Shown here: positions 23,401 through 38,400 of the stretch, piece after piece | Layout: each line of letters opens with the position of its first letter | How positions within the stretch are numbered: position 1 is the stretch's first letter | Source: Zonotrichia leucophrys gambelii | Lineage: Eukaryota; Chordata; Aves; Passeriformes; Passerellidae | DNA length: 64,000 nucleotides | Reading direction: 5' to 3' | NCBI RefSeq assembly: GCF_028769735.1 | Contig: NC_088169.1 | Location: 40,834,729 to 40,898,728 of the forward strand | Notes under the pieces: model-generated | The model's input: only the letters and a program-made list of their open reading frames with translations | Told to the model about the DNA's origin: nothing | Database searches by the model: none | Made by a program: the position numbers and the translations under genes

Positions 23401-26400
23401 TTACCCTGTCTTAATTCTTGATTTTTAAAGTGCTCTTCTAGTTTTTCTTTCAGTATTCCTCCAAGTTCTTCAAAGTGTTCGTTGTTAAGGCATCCATCTC
23501 CCATTACCTCAATGCACTTGTGAGACAAAACAACCATTTTTTTCAGCTTTAAAATTTAACATGAGCAGTCTTAATCTAAGCCCACAAAGAATATTAATAC
23601 ATGCAGGAATAATATTAGAAGAACAGTCATACTGTAATCAATGCTCAAATTATACAAGTAAGGCACAGTACCACTGTACGTTTCATACCCATAATTTCAG
23701 TTGCTCATGGTTAAAATGAAAAAAATTTGGTGACTGTTTTATTCTTGCAAAAAAATCCAAAACAAAACAAAACAAAAAAAAAACCCAGAACTTTTTGCAT
23801 CAGCTGTAACAACATTTATAGTCACAACAAATTTCCTGTAGAGGAAGCCTTGCATTCATTTGAGCCATTTAAAGGAACACCAAACTGTCCCTTCTTATTT
23901 CAAAAAGCTACAAACAGTAACGCCATGAAATCTGTAAGAATGTTACCTTTGCAAAAGAATGCATTATTTCTGAGAGGACATCAGACTCTGGCTCTGTCCC
24001 AATGGCTTTGATGAGAGCATCACACATGAAGTGCCACATCTGTGTGAGGTACTCGGGCCCACGCACCCTGGCACACTCAAGCAGGAGGGGCATCGACTCT
24101 GCGGCTGCCACTCGGACACGTGCCATTGTCAAGGAATAAAGCAATCAACACCAACAAAGTGCTTAGGATTTAAGATCCCACCACCACGATGAAGTTCTTG
24201 GTTTTCTACCTGAAACCATTTCATTACAATCCATGCATTTGATTTCTTAATTATGTATAGATTAAATAATAGGAAAATTATACTGCCTGCTCTTTAGAAG
24301 TGGTTTCAAGCCTGTTTCAGGCCATGACAGAAAAGCTGTTCAAGTTCTTTTCTGCTTTGTTACACAAACATTGCTTTTTCTACTGATTGCTTATTAAAAA
24401 AAAAAAAAAACAAACTAGGGGGAAAAATAGGAATACATTGCCTAAAATATAGTGTGTAAACCAACATTCTCTGAAACCATTTCTGCTATAAAGTCACAGA
24501 CTATTTTAACATTAACACTTTCAAGTCATTTAGGAAAACAGCAAGCACAATCTTGATTCTAAGTTTCCGTTTTCACATTGGTATTTGTTAATAGGATATC
24601 ATCATGGAAATAGAATTTCAACAATGGAACCATCAGCTTTACAACTTGCTCTGTGTATTCCACAAATCCTTCTTTTAGCTCTTTTGCATAGCAAACCTGA
24701 AAAATAGAGCACAGATATACCTCTTTTAAGGGATAATACTTACATTTTTCAACTATGTAAAGGTGAGAGGGAGATTGTTAAAAGTGCAAGGGTTTTTTTA
24801 GTTCATTTTAAAAAACATGTAATAATTTGTTTCCCTTTCCCTCAACTGTGGTAATTTGACAAACCCTGATAGCAGCATGAGTTCTCACTTTTAGGGCATG
24901 CATGTATTTTTCAAACCAAATTCCAAAACAGCAATATTTGCAAAAAGGAACTGCTTTATAACATATCCAATTCCTTAAGTTTTGCTAACAAAGAAAAACC
25001 ATCTATTAATTTAAAAAAATTTACACTCCTAAGTAAATTAACTTTTTTTAATCAAGTAAACCACACACAACTAAGTGCTGCAATCCAAACTAAGCAGTAT
25101 CACTTAACTCAAAACACTCTTTCACGTGAAACAAAAAATATTTTAGGTGCAGATTTTGGCTTCAGACTTGATTGACCAGAAACACATTGATCACCAAAAC
25201 TGTTTTATTACTCACCAGCATTTGGCATGCAGTTGCTTTTTCTTCAAGGCCTGCAGTTTTAATTCCAAAACTCTGCTGATCACCTATGCTTACAAATTCC
25301 CAACCATCATCATCGCTCATATTCTCCATATCTTGTGCTGTTATACGGAAGGAAGGAAACATAATGTAGAAGTGCTACAAAATAATTTATTTCAGTATGC
25401 TTTTCAAGCAAAACATCATCTTAAACCTACTGTCTAATAGAGCAACTTCAGGTTTAATGGATGCAGTCTTCATTAAAGGTCCCATGACAACAGGAAGGTA
25501 CTGCTGAAATTCCTTTCCAAGAATTTTACACATTCTAGCCCATGCAGAGATCATGTAAGAAATCTAGAAGAGAGAAGGCAGAATTTTCATGTCCCACATT
25601 TTATTTTAATGCATACTTAAAAGGAAAGCATAAAGGAAATGCTTTACACAATAGGACTTTTGAAAAGAATTTGTCAGCAGTCCCTAAAGCTTATTTCAAA
25701 GAGAAGTAATCCAATATGCAATCCACATAAAAATGCATCATCAAAAGACATCCCAAGTCTGGCAAAACCTTGACACCACCTCCAATCAAAGTTGCTGTAC
25801 ATGTAAAAATGTGACAGTATAAGATTCATGATTACATTGAAAGTGCCTGTTCTAAAAATTTTTTTTCTGAAATATTTCCCAGATTTAAACAATACTACCA
25901 AGCCACATTCCTGAAAATGGTAAAATAGTGCAAAAAGTCAAAAAGGTTGCAGTACTATGTTTTCAGAGGAGTATTTGTTTTCAAATATACAAGTTAAAAT
26001 AGCTCTCCGCTCATTAGAACAGCTGCTTAACAAGTCTTGTTGATCTATTTATAAGAACGTGACAGCAAGCTCAAATTTCTTCTGCAAATATAGGTCCTGG
26101 AAATCTCATTTCCTAACCACACTTCTGTGAAAGATTCTAGGGCCATCTCAATGTCAGGTTTTGTAACACAGGCTGGACAATTAGTCTGAGAGGCCAGGGA
26201 AGGGGCAGAAACATCATGTATACAAGGAATGTTTTTAATACCAATGAGCTGTAAAGACAAATTCAACATACCTGTGGATCATCATCTTCTAGATCACTGA
26301 AGTCTGTTTGTGTCTTCAATAACAGCTGCATAACATCTGATGCATCCTGCATAAACTAGATACAGGAAATAACTATGTTTTTAAAGACAAATTAAGATGC

Positions 26401-29400
26401 TACTTCTCAGAGACTTTGATGCTCACTTAAGTTAAACTTTTTCAGGAATCCACATACAAAACTAAGTTCCCAGAGAACTGCATACATTTTGCCCCTGACA
26501 CTGCCTAAATGTGATGCCGTGTCATTTTAAATAAGGCAAAAAAAAACCAAACTCAAAGGAAGAAAAAATTCTTGATTTCAACATTTTTCAGTGTGACATG
26601 AATTACTTAAGCTACAAAAAGATGCTATTGCAAATTTGTGAATCTAAGCAGCAACACACTCATCTCAGAACTGCAACAAAGACAAGCACAGAAATCAGCA
26701 ACAATACAGCTGTATTTTTAACAAGTGATTATATTTATTCTGAACTAATACCACAAAAATAAAGGCATTAAAAAGTGTATTTAGACCATTATACAAAATC
26801 TAAGCTTACCTTTTCTTTGCCAACAGCAAGACCAATTAGACTGATGCATTCAATAGTCTTTCCTCGCAAAAGTCTTAATTCCTTCTGAACAGCATTTTCA
26901 ACAATGTGTTTTAAGGAGGGCATAAATAAATCATAGTAGGGAACAAACTTCTCCTCCACTGTATCTGCAACTGATGCAATTGAAGTCACAACTTGCTCCA
27001 GAACTAGCTTTGTGCCTTTCTGTATCAACTTGGAAAGAAGAAGAATAAAGTGTTATATTTTAAAAGCACATATTTTACTTAAAAGCATGCCAAATGTGAA
27101 AATCTGCTTTTGCACATATGCTAATTCTCGTCAGTTTAGACCAGCATCAGCAGATATGTGTACTGGCTTATTTCTGAGGTCTTAGTTCAGCTGTACTTAT
27201 TCTGCTTATGTGACAAGGTTACCCTCCATCAAATAGTTTTTTCAGTGTATTATACCTCTTGCAATTTTATCACCATAATGGAATGAAGATGCTTCACTAG
27301 ATTATCCAAATATGGAATAAGCAGTGACTTGGGACAATCTTCAGTGAAGTTTATGAGCGCTGCAGCTGCATGGGCTTGAACACGTTGGCTGCCTTGATCC
27401 TCCATGGTTTGTAGAAGAGCTCCTATCACCTGAAAAAGAAATACTCCTTTTTCAGACAACAAGTTTCTGAAGGGAACATAATTTTACCACTTTTTTCCCC
27501 CCCTACCACTCTACTACTTGCCTTCTCATGAAATTTCTTTTGAAACCCAGGTGCAAAGTCCGTTGCCATTTGTCCAACAGCATTACAAGCGGCGTATCTT
27601 ACTCTGGGATGCTGAAAAATTATTTCCCTCAAGCAGTTAACAAGTAGTCATAACAAGCAGTCATCTTTCATTTTCAGAAATGAAAACATTTTGCAATAAT
27701 TACTAGAACAATACTCACAGGATCCTGAAGGAATAGCAAAACGAAATTAACTATTTCATTTAAAATTCCCTCCATCTGTTGGTGACAACCTTCTCCAATG
27801 GCAGAGAGTGCCATCAAGCCAGCATGCCTGTACTTCCAGTCAGCTAAGGAGTGAAAAAATGAAGAGTTACTCATTTTGGAAACTACCAAGAACCACAAAG
27901 ATGAATCACCTTATCTTTGCAGGGGCTGGGGGACACAGGAGGAGGCAGAGTGAAGAACAGGAGATGGAAGGTAAGTTAATGCATCTATTTGATTTGTTAA
28001 ATACTCTTCTGTTTTCCTCATACATACTTCCAGAGATGCACAAAAAATTGAGTATCTAATCCAGGCCAAATCCAGACCTAGAAAAAAGAATTCTTAACAG
28101 CTGATACAAGTACATACATAGTACTAATACCTGGAAACTGCATTTTTAATTAAATGCAAACAGGCAAATATCAGGACAGTATTTTTAGTATTTGTATTTC
28201 CCTCTCCCACATTTTTTTTCTGTTTTAGTATCATCAGAAGAGCCCATATCTTCCTCAAGAAAAAGGTCTAATGACTCAAACAGTATCTGAATTTAAAACA
28301 AATAAATTATTGGTATCAAACTTTCCAGCAGTCTTCTCAAGACTGTAGCAACAGCAATATTCTACTTATGATGTAAACTTTGCTCACCTCCAAGTCATAC
28401 TAGCTTATTCTCAGAGTAGTGGGTACTGTTGAAATTAATCTTCCATGCCTGTCCCTCTCTCTTTTTTTTTTTGAGCAACATGTGATAAACTCTAATTTAT
28501 TTTATTTTGTTTCTATAAAAATCTTTCTTTGTGCTAGAAATCATTGGGATTACAGAAGAGAAAACCAAAGGAATAAACAGGTTTACCAAATGACCTGTGA
28601 GAAAGGCATGTCACAGAACTTATCTCCCAAAATAGTGCAATATTTCATTATTGCTAATAACATATTACATTCCTGGAATGAAGAACATCACAGTTCAGAG
28701 CAGTAGAATCCTGACACTCAAACTTCTGTCTGACCAGGATGCAATGAAGCATCATCTTGACAGAAGGCACAACAGAAAAGCAGCAGTTTATTTTGTGTTA
28801 TTTCAGTTCATTAGATGTTCCTAGTTAAGCCTACACCTCATCACTCCCACTGCATTACTGTTAGCATGTATTCCAAACTTGAAATAAATGAATCTACAAA
28901 ATGAAACACAATCTTCTTTGGACCATCTGGCCACCCAATCTCAACTCCAAAGTCTCAAATTATTATTTCAATAAATAATTGCAAGAAAGAGGGGATAGGA
29001 GAAGGAAAAGTTTGTCTTCTGAGAGTACTGTCAACATTTTAATCTAAGTGTCTTCACCTTTCCTCTGTCCCTACCAGTGAGAGCTTCCAATCCAAACCAA
29101 ACATCATCTTCTGCATTTCCCTTTTCCAAAGAGTATCAATGGTTATGGACAGCTCTGACCCACAAGGAAACAAGCATCAGGGATGAATTGCATGACCTCC
29201 CCTTAACAGGAGTCAGGCCTTCAGTGACTATCAGACTCCACATTTCTCTGAATGTACTACAAAATTAGCTAGTTACTAGCCTAGAAGCTACCAACACTGA
29301 GTCAGGTTAGCTCATTTCATTAATAAAACTTTCTTTGAAAAAAAAAACACTTTAATTCCAAACAGACTTTGTGAGTGTTCACACACAGCTGGTGCTACCT

Positions 29401-32400
29401 TGAGTAGCCCTCTGTTCCATACCCAAAATGCTAACAGCCTTTTCTGGACTGGGTTTTAAACCAAGAAGGCAGAATCCAGAACTTCAGCATTATCTTCTAC
29501 TCCAAAGACTCAAACCATAGGTCAAGTGAAAGAACTTGAATGCAAATGCACAGTATGTTTTGAATCATTGACTGAGCAGGCACTACAGGTATTTCAAGAG
29601 GAAAAGAAGCATCCAAAATAACTGATAAGAATATATAGAAACACCTCATGAAACAAGTATTAAAATCAGCATACCAAATAGACAGACAGACTACCACTGA
29701 CCTCAGTCCATCAAATTCCAGGGGGAAAAAACAAGTTTTCCTCTACAAACTGTAATGCATTAAAATTTCACTTAAATGCAGCACTTCTGGAGAAGCAAAA
29801 ACAGTGAGCTACAGAAAAACAGGTGGCACTTTGGACAAACTTAAGGTACTGTGAGAGGATCTGTTTAGAGATTTAGAGAGAATATTCTGAAATAGAAAAA
29901 CCCAACTCTTCCCAGTGTAATTCCCAGTTTTTTAAAAAAATTGTATTGTTTTCATGACATCTCTGCTCAGCTGTCCATGTATCAGAAGAAATGTTATAAT
30001 GCACTCTATGTAAGTTTATTAAACCAGACTAAGAGAAAGTATAAACTTTCAAGTTCACAGCATTTACAGTTTTTGCTGCTGACATCAAAAGTGGAAATGT
30101 GTCATAACCTATCAAGGAGCTAAACAAAAAGACTTAAGAGGTACTGAAGTTCCTGGCAAGCACAGAATTGTTAAAAAAAAAAAAAAAGAAAATGCAGTTA
30201 CTTACGATTCTGAAGCATTTGCATAATATGTTCTTTAATCATTGGCAAAACAAGCTTCCCTCCAAGGCCACATGCCATCCTGTCCAGCGCACTCTCACCA
30301 GCCACCGCATTGCTAAATATTGATTACACAAATATCAGTGGTTTGAGATCTACAACAAAACAAGCAGTCCAACAGAGAGCTCTTCCCTGCAGTTCTAGTC
30401 TTCAAAATATGCCATCTGAAAACACGAGCCTCTTAAAGTAAATAAACCATATCCACATCTAAAAACACACACACCAGTCACAAAGTAGTTGTTTACTATT
30501 CACTGAAACATTTGTTATCTGCAGGCCACTGCCTGAGTCTTATTAGCTGTAGGTCCAAAAGTACAGACTGAATCTCTTAGCAGTTACATACACCCAGAAA
30601 AAATTTGCAATGAATGAATCAATAATATTGGCCATCGTCTTTTTGTCACAAGAACATAAATCAGTTCAAACTTGTTGTGATTCAGGTGAACCAGCAGAAT
30701 TCAAACTTTGGCACTCAAGAGCCCTTTCTTGGATGGCTGTACTCAGTAGCACGGTCTCTTGTCAATGACTCGGCAGAAAACATCCAGTCCAGGTGAGGAA
30801 TTTGTGACTCTTGGCCAGTTACAGAAGTTAGAATAGCCCAACATTATCTATGCAAAGTGATTTGTTCCACCCAATAGAATTATTCCCTACAAAAAAGCAA
30901 GAAAGTTTCCAGGACACAGATAACTACTGTTACAGTCTGGATATGGCTGGGAGTGTGGTAACTCAAGGTTATTACAGTCCATCCTGGACACCCATGATGA
31001 TGAAAAAGCTGAGTAATGGTTCACAAAGGGATCAATCTCCCCCTTCTTTACAGTTTCTATCAGTTGGGCCAGAAACCGTCTTCAAATTACTATGTTTAAA
31101 TCTCCAAGCCTCATTACAAACCATAAATAATCTAGAAACTCACATGTTGTGAAAAAAGGTGCTTGTGAAAAGATCTTGACAGCATTGTATCTGTTCCTCA
31201 GATTGGTCATGTTCAAATAAACAGACACATCACCAGCAGGACAATGAAGCATGGGCACACAGGGTTAAATTGAAGCAAACTCACTGAAGCTAACAGACAC
31301 TTTCATCTGAAATTCCATTCCTTGATCTTTCTTCCCACCATTAATTCACACATTCAGTTTTAAGAAATAAAGATAGTTTATCTCAGAAAAATGACCCTAC
31401 ATCTCCCTCTAATCTTTGCAAGGCTTTTGCCAAGAAAAGAGGAAGTCGGATTAATCTTTTCCTCCTTTAGAATGTCACGCCTTTATGAAGCTGGAGCAAC
31501 AAAAAACTGGAAATGCTAAAGTATTCCCTGCTGCTTTTGTGTGGGCTGACTCATACCCCCATTCATCAGATCTGAACACACCCTAACTAGGGCACAGCCC
31601 AATGATCATTAGCCTGTTCCTGGGTCTGCACAAAAATGTCAGTCCTCTCAGGAAGCTACAAAGACTCAAACACCAGGAGACATTAGCATGCACATCAGCC
31701 AGGCACTGAGCTCTCCACAAAGGTGAGCTTCAATGGTGGGAAGCACACAGCAGCACCAGGAGTGACCCTGCTGAAAGAAAAACTGCCCTCACACACACCA
31801 TCACCAGAGACCAGCTCATGTGCAGTAGCTTGTGTCTAAGCCTCAAGCTCTCCTATTACTTCGAGGGCCAAAGGAGCTCCTTCAGGCTAAGGCTGTTGAG
31901 AGTAACTTGTTTTCTGATCTGTGCTCACTCTACTGGTGACTTCTAACTAAGAAAAGGAAAATCTTCATTACAACATTACAAAATCCATAGGAAGCTAAGC
32001 TGTATTTAGAAGAACAAAGTTACTCTGCTGACAATAAAAAGAAAATGGCATGCCTCAAGTGCATGATTCAGCATCCTTACTAAGCTGCCTACAGCAAGCT
32101 ATCTGAATAAATTTCCACACCCTGAAAGGCTTGATAAGGATATGAACTTGAATATTCTATTCCCCCTTGAAATTTTATTCACTGAAGAGATTCAAATACT
32201 TAACAAACCTGAATGTAGTGGTGGTGTCTGACACCTGTATAGCAAAATTTCAGCACTCAGGAAAAGGTTAAAAGGGTATGGTCTACTATGTGGGGGAGAG
32301 AAGAAAGGACAGCTCACTTTCAATTTCATAATCAAAGAGAACTAAAAAGATTATTTCAAGTAAGGCAAAGATTATTCCATAAATTCCTATGCATCAATTC

Positions 32401-35400
32401 TACAGGTGTCTCTACATGCCTGCTATCTATCAGAAGTTGCTTCACAGCTTAGGGTAAACATCTCTTCTTTAGTCTATTTTCCTATGAAGATCTGTAAGTG
32501 TTCTGAGATAAACTGTCTCAAAACACTAATTACATGAGTCTGGATGAACCAGGTATGTCAAAGAAATGTCTAGACTGGTAAATTAACATCCATGTCTTTA
32601 TAGAAGTGCAGGGATAGTTACCTCCTACACCTGTTTCTGCTTTCTTCACTCTAACAGTAGCTGGACAAGAGTAAATGTAACAGGATGCTGTATGCAAACC
32701 CCTATTTTAGTAAAAAGTTGGAGCAAGCTACAAAGCACGTAGGAATAAGCAAATCCAAATGACTGGACATCTTTTGATCTTCCTTGCCTAACACACAGCA
32801 AGATAAGCTATTGCTAGCCACACCAAGGGATGTAAAATAATAGCAAAATTGTAGTGTTTTTGGACTAGGTGAAATCCAACAAGGAATTCTGCCATGCATG
32901 ATGACATCCTTCCAAAGTCACCTTTTTCTGAAAACACCACATTTTCAAGGGCATAGATACAGAAAAATACAAAGACATTGGTTGTGGATAATTAAACTGG
33001 CGAATATGCTTCAACATGGCTTCCAGCTAACTTCAGAATTAGCCCTCAGTTTAGAGGATTAGGAGGCACTGCCTTCTGAACTGAGTAATATAAATGACAA
33101 AAAACAAAAGCTAAAGGCTTTGAAAAGCTACAACAGTACAAAACAGCAAACATGAGGACATGCAACTTGTCTAATTACAGCAAATACGAAAACTGAAATA
33201 ATTTACTTCCTTGCCGAACACTGTCTAAGTAACCTACAAATAAACTGCTCCTGACTGAAGGAACAAAATTACAATAGCTATTTGAATAAAGAAAAAGTAA
33301 TGCACTAGAGGCATTTGCATTCTGCACTTTAAATGTGCCTTTAGCCACAGGCTTGATAACACATTGAAACAACTGGTTTCATAATTACCTGTCAAAATCA
33401 TCATCTGCAAGCTCATCTGCATTTGCCCAATCTTCATCTTCTTCCAAGTCAACCATCATTGCTAACATCTGAGGAACTAAAAAAAAAACCAGTTTTAACT
33501 CAGTTTGATCTCTTAAAATAGATTCTCAAATAAAAAGTATGAATTTCAAGTTTTCTTGTTTCAAAAATTTTTGAAGAAAACAAGCTTTTCTTCAAGTAGC
33601 AGATGGTCAGGTCTGTCAAACTGCATCAGCCAATAAACCAGAACTGATTGCCACAGAAGTATTTCCAGAACATTCAAACTGAGAGTAAAAAAATCTTGTG
33701 TATAACTTAGCAAGACTCAAAAATTTTGTAGATCATGAGAATTATAAAAAGCAAATTCCTTAATAAAGTCTATATTCTTGAAACAGTTAAAAACAGTATT
33801 ATATGCCTTAAGAACTCTGATATACTTAATTTTTCTGAAACTCTGGCATCATCCTTTGAACATTTATTAAGGAAAGAGACTATTAATTAAGAAAGAATAC
33901 TACTGAACCCTTAGTTTTAACATAATAAATTGTTTTATCTATTTATATAGTGGTCGCTTGGCATAAAGCTTTTCTTTTACAATGAGGCCAAGGTTTAGAA
34001 CTTGAGATTTCCTTTTTCCCACCTAATGCAAAGTTTTCTTCTGTAGAATGAACATATTTTGCACATTATAATCCACCAGTTTTCTTCTTCTACCTCTATG
34101 GACGGTCCATTCTTCTCATTCTAAGTCTTTATAGAGACTATTACACAATCTCTATCACAGCATTAAACTCCTATGCAATAAGCATCAGCTGTTCTTACCA
34201 CTTGTCACAGGAGGAAGGAGTGAGTACAGTGGCTTGTCTGCTCTAAGTCTACCTGCTGTGCCCTTCAGAAGCACAAGGGGTGAAAAGTCTACCTTGCACT
34301 TCCAGAGCAAAGTAAGGGGCTCTTAAGCACTTCTCTACTCTGTACTACACACCAATCACTCACAGCAGTTGTTTGAATCATTTATGCAACATGCAAAGTA
34401 TCACTTATGCAACAAAGTCTCGCTTTGACCTGGAGACAAAAGGTTTCAAATACTCAACCTTCGACCTTTAACAATCTTTTCAGCACAGCCTACCACACAT
34501 CTTGAAGAGAGCTACCACAGGTAACTGCCCTTTACAGCAACCTACCTGAAAAACCAGTAGGCATCTAGTCACTGTTCAATGCAGCTAATGAGATTTACTG
34601 GAACTGATCAAGTATACTGCAATTGCTGAATTTCATAATACACCCACACTATTGTAATCTAACACACAGACAACACCCTAAGCAAACTCACCACCACATA
34701 TCTGGACAGATGAGAAAGTTCTGGTCAACTGATGACAGAAAAAACTATTGCTCACTGAGAGCATTGTAGAGCAAGTATCAAAAAAGATCAAATTATGGAT
34801 TTATTTGCTTGATGTGGGTATGTGTTTTCAGATAGAAAATATCCTGTGGCTACAAAAACCTCCAGAGGGCTCTTATGTACTATCAAGATAACTTCACAGA
34901 CCCTATGGTCCCTCTGGCATGATGCCCACATGTCAGTTTTATATACACTGATTAGACTTCAAAAACCATCAAATTACTGCAGTCCAGAAGACTTTCAGAC
35001 ACAGACACATATAAGTACACAGATGACAAACATGGATTCTCACAACAGCTATGGAATATGGAAGACAAACATCATCTAACATAAATGCTCTGTGGCTCCA
35101 AAAAGTCATGTCAGTGTTTGCTGCTACTAACAAACAAGGCTAAGAACACACTCACCCAATGTGCTCTGGCCATAGTTATATCTAGAACCTACAATTTCTT
35201 GTTTCTTCTTGATGTTTTGCATGAATGTGGCTGCCAGTTAGTGTAATTTCACAATGAGTTTTTAAAAAAATGTAGACTCTGCATAGAAATTTCAACATTG
35301 TCCCAACAAGCCCTCAAAATTTAATTACTGCTAATATATAGACTCTTACAAACAAGTTAAGCTTGAGCCCACTAAGCCTGCTTCTTATCAGAGCAATAAA

Positions 35401-38400
35401 ACTCTCTGCAATCCTGTGAGCTTAGGAAGGGAATTCTTAATCCAAGTGGATTCCCGAGCAGCTAACTGGCACACAGGACACACACTCCCAAACCAGCACT
35501 GTGCTTAGTAAAAGCAGCACAAGATGACAATGTTGCCCAAGTCCCAGCTCTAGTCGTGGGTATCAAGTGATCTAGCAACTTCTCAGTTGAATGAAAACAG
35601 AAAGCCTTTTAAACTAAGATACAAAGCCAAGACAAAAGCAGTAACTCTTTGCTACCTTTTTATCAGGCCCTGAACACAACTGCTTTACCAGTTGTGCAAA
35701 ATAAATGTCTTTCTCCTAATGATATATTAATAAGACTAACTTTACAATGAACTGCAAATGAAAGGCATTTCTTTCCTATATGGTGCTTTATCTTAATAGA
35801 AGTATTTCATTCCTGAACAGCAACTAGCAATGCAAAATAACAGGAATACATTCTGAAGAGGTAAGAGGTACTTCTCTCCTGAACAAACAAGAAGCTTGTA
35901 ATGATCTGAGGTCAGCAAGTGTCAAGTGTTAATAGTTCCAACAAGCTACAGGATGGAGTGAAAACAGTGCTCTGAAAATTTACAGATTCCAAAATAGGTT
36001 CTAAAGAACCTCTTCTTTAAAAAAAAATTCTACTAGCAGACAGAACTTCTCATCAATATTTTTAACACTTAAGCCAAGTAGATTCAGTTTGCAACATTTT
36101 CCAAGTAGATTCATTTTGCAACAGAAGTTTTATAATTTTAGTGACATCTATACAACTTTCCTCATGTTGAGGACACAGAAAATTTGTAGTATTTTTGAGT
36201 GGAGCACACAGCAAAAGTTATCTTTTATGCAAGTTTCAGAAAAAAAGCAAGAATTTAGACAAACGCAAGTCTGACAGGGAGGGAAAAGCAGGCTACACTG
36301 CTGTGCCAGGGCCCTGATCTAGTAAAAGAAAAGGTTTAAAAGGCAAAGAAACACCAGTGCAAGCAGCACTGATGCTGGAGCTGCCCAGAAGACATTTATT
36401 TTTAGCATTTCAAATAATAATGCACGATTTTAAAAGTGCCTCTTCAAAGACTTTACCATCCACATGTTAAATAGACTAATTAGATTATTTCTATGTATTT
36501 CTACCAGCATCTGATTTTTTAATTCACAGCTTTAACTCACCACTGCTGTTCAACATACATGCTGAATTCCTCAGGCTTGACTTGCCAGCATCACAGAGTA
36601 TCTGGCCTACATACCAAACTCCAAACTTAGAACTTCAGGACTAAATGCTGTTTTTTGTTACAGTAAAATTTTCCACAGCCAGCTGAAAAGCATGCAAGTA
36701 GAGTTTTCCTTGGAAATATCTAATAAGAGCCCACTGTATTTTTATTCAAATTTTTGGTGCTGCATAGGCACAGATTAATTTATGAAGAGTCATAATAGAA
36801 GGGGGTTACTCCGTTAGGTAACATTGAATTGAGTTTTCTTTAGTTATGAGCACCAGCAAACTTTCAGTTAGATGTGGTTTTGCCACTGACCAACAGCAAA
36901 GTCAATTTAATTCTGTAAAAGAAGACTGTTTCAACAAAGAAAATGAGGAAAATACTTACTGGCTTGTGCAATAATATTTGTATGCCTCCTCAGCATAGCA
37001 GCAGCAGTTTCTGACAAGGCCACAATTACTTCAAGTGCCAACTGACGCTGCATGTTACTGAGACTGGCATCTGCACACAACTACAACCCAAAAGTTAGAG
37101 CAAATGGTTAGAACAGAGGTTTTGGGGTGGAAAAAGTGATTCTTAAAAAACATTCCTAGCTTTACCTTCAGAGTTAGCTGCAAAGTAGCTTCTAAATGTG
37201 GTCGTAAATACTTGGGAACAGAATCTGCAATTTCTACAAGGGATTTCAGAACAGAATCATCATTTTGGTAGCAGGAATCATTTAGAGCCTATAAAAAGAT
37301 AAGATGGAGATAAGATTAAATAAAAACAAACACCATTATGAATAGGACCAGTGTTATAGAAGAAATTTCATTAATTGTATTCTTGTTTCTCTCAACAGTC
37401 TCATTTAGTATAAGTAGCTAAGCAGCCAAAGCCTGAGGCCACAAGAACTGACCAGAATAAACTTTTTGTTAAAACTAATGCTTCTAACAATGAACTAGCT
37501 GATTCCAGCAGATACAAGCTGAATGAAGAAGATAAGAATCAAGCAGACAATTCCAAGAGAATGAAGTAACTTCATCAGAAGATCAGTCCTGCAACAGTGA
37601 AAAAACCAGTGAGAAATCAAGAGACCACCAACCAGAAGTAAGTGGCTGGGGACCAGGCCATCAGCACCACAAGTACAATTGAGAGACGTGAATTGGGATA
37701 GGGGTCCCTCTCTGGAGGCACCAGCTCAAGCTGAGAACCTGAGAACTAACAGAATACAATTAACCAGAAGCCTTCACTCCAGCTTTCAGCAGGATACCAG
37801 AGTCAGACCCTGCTATGGTGACCTGTGTGCATAAACCCATAACAGGATACTAAGCAGCATCCGAAACTACAAGTTTTCTACAACTAAGTTATGGCTCACA
37901 ATGTTCAAATCTAACACTGCAGACAATCAGAAAGAATTAAGGTCACACATCAGAGGCTCCAACATGCAAAACCACTTGGTTCTGACAACTTCAAAATCCA
38001 TTTAAAAGGAAGTAACTTGGCCTGAAAGAAGGAAAATGAGCCTAACTTCCCTTTTGCCTGTTACATGAGAAAAGTTTTGAATAGCTTATGCTTACAAACA
38101 CCAGGAACCACAAGATTAAAGAGGTTTTTTTCCAGACATCCCTCCAGAGCCACCAAATTAAAGCAGACCTTTCAGCCTTCAGTCACAGACATGGAAAAGA
38201 GAGAAAGAAATCGAGCTTTTTGCAACTATATTTCCTAACCCATGTCCACAATCTGAAAAGTAATTTAAAACTTACTTTTAACTGATCAGGGTGATATTTT
38301 AGTGCCAAACCAGAATACTGTTACTCAATGGTGTTAGAATTCAGAAGGAAACAAAGCTCCAAAGAAAAAAGTCTTTACACTCACTTCTGAGATTTTGAAA

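Noticed and set aside
37390..37890. Possible LTR or DNA-transposon remnant in intron 6
   Set aside because: The texture differs from its surroundings, but I found no TG...CA ends, terminal inverted repeats or target-site duplication.
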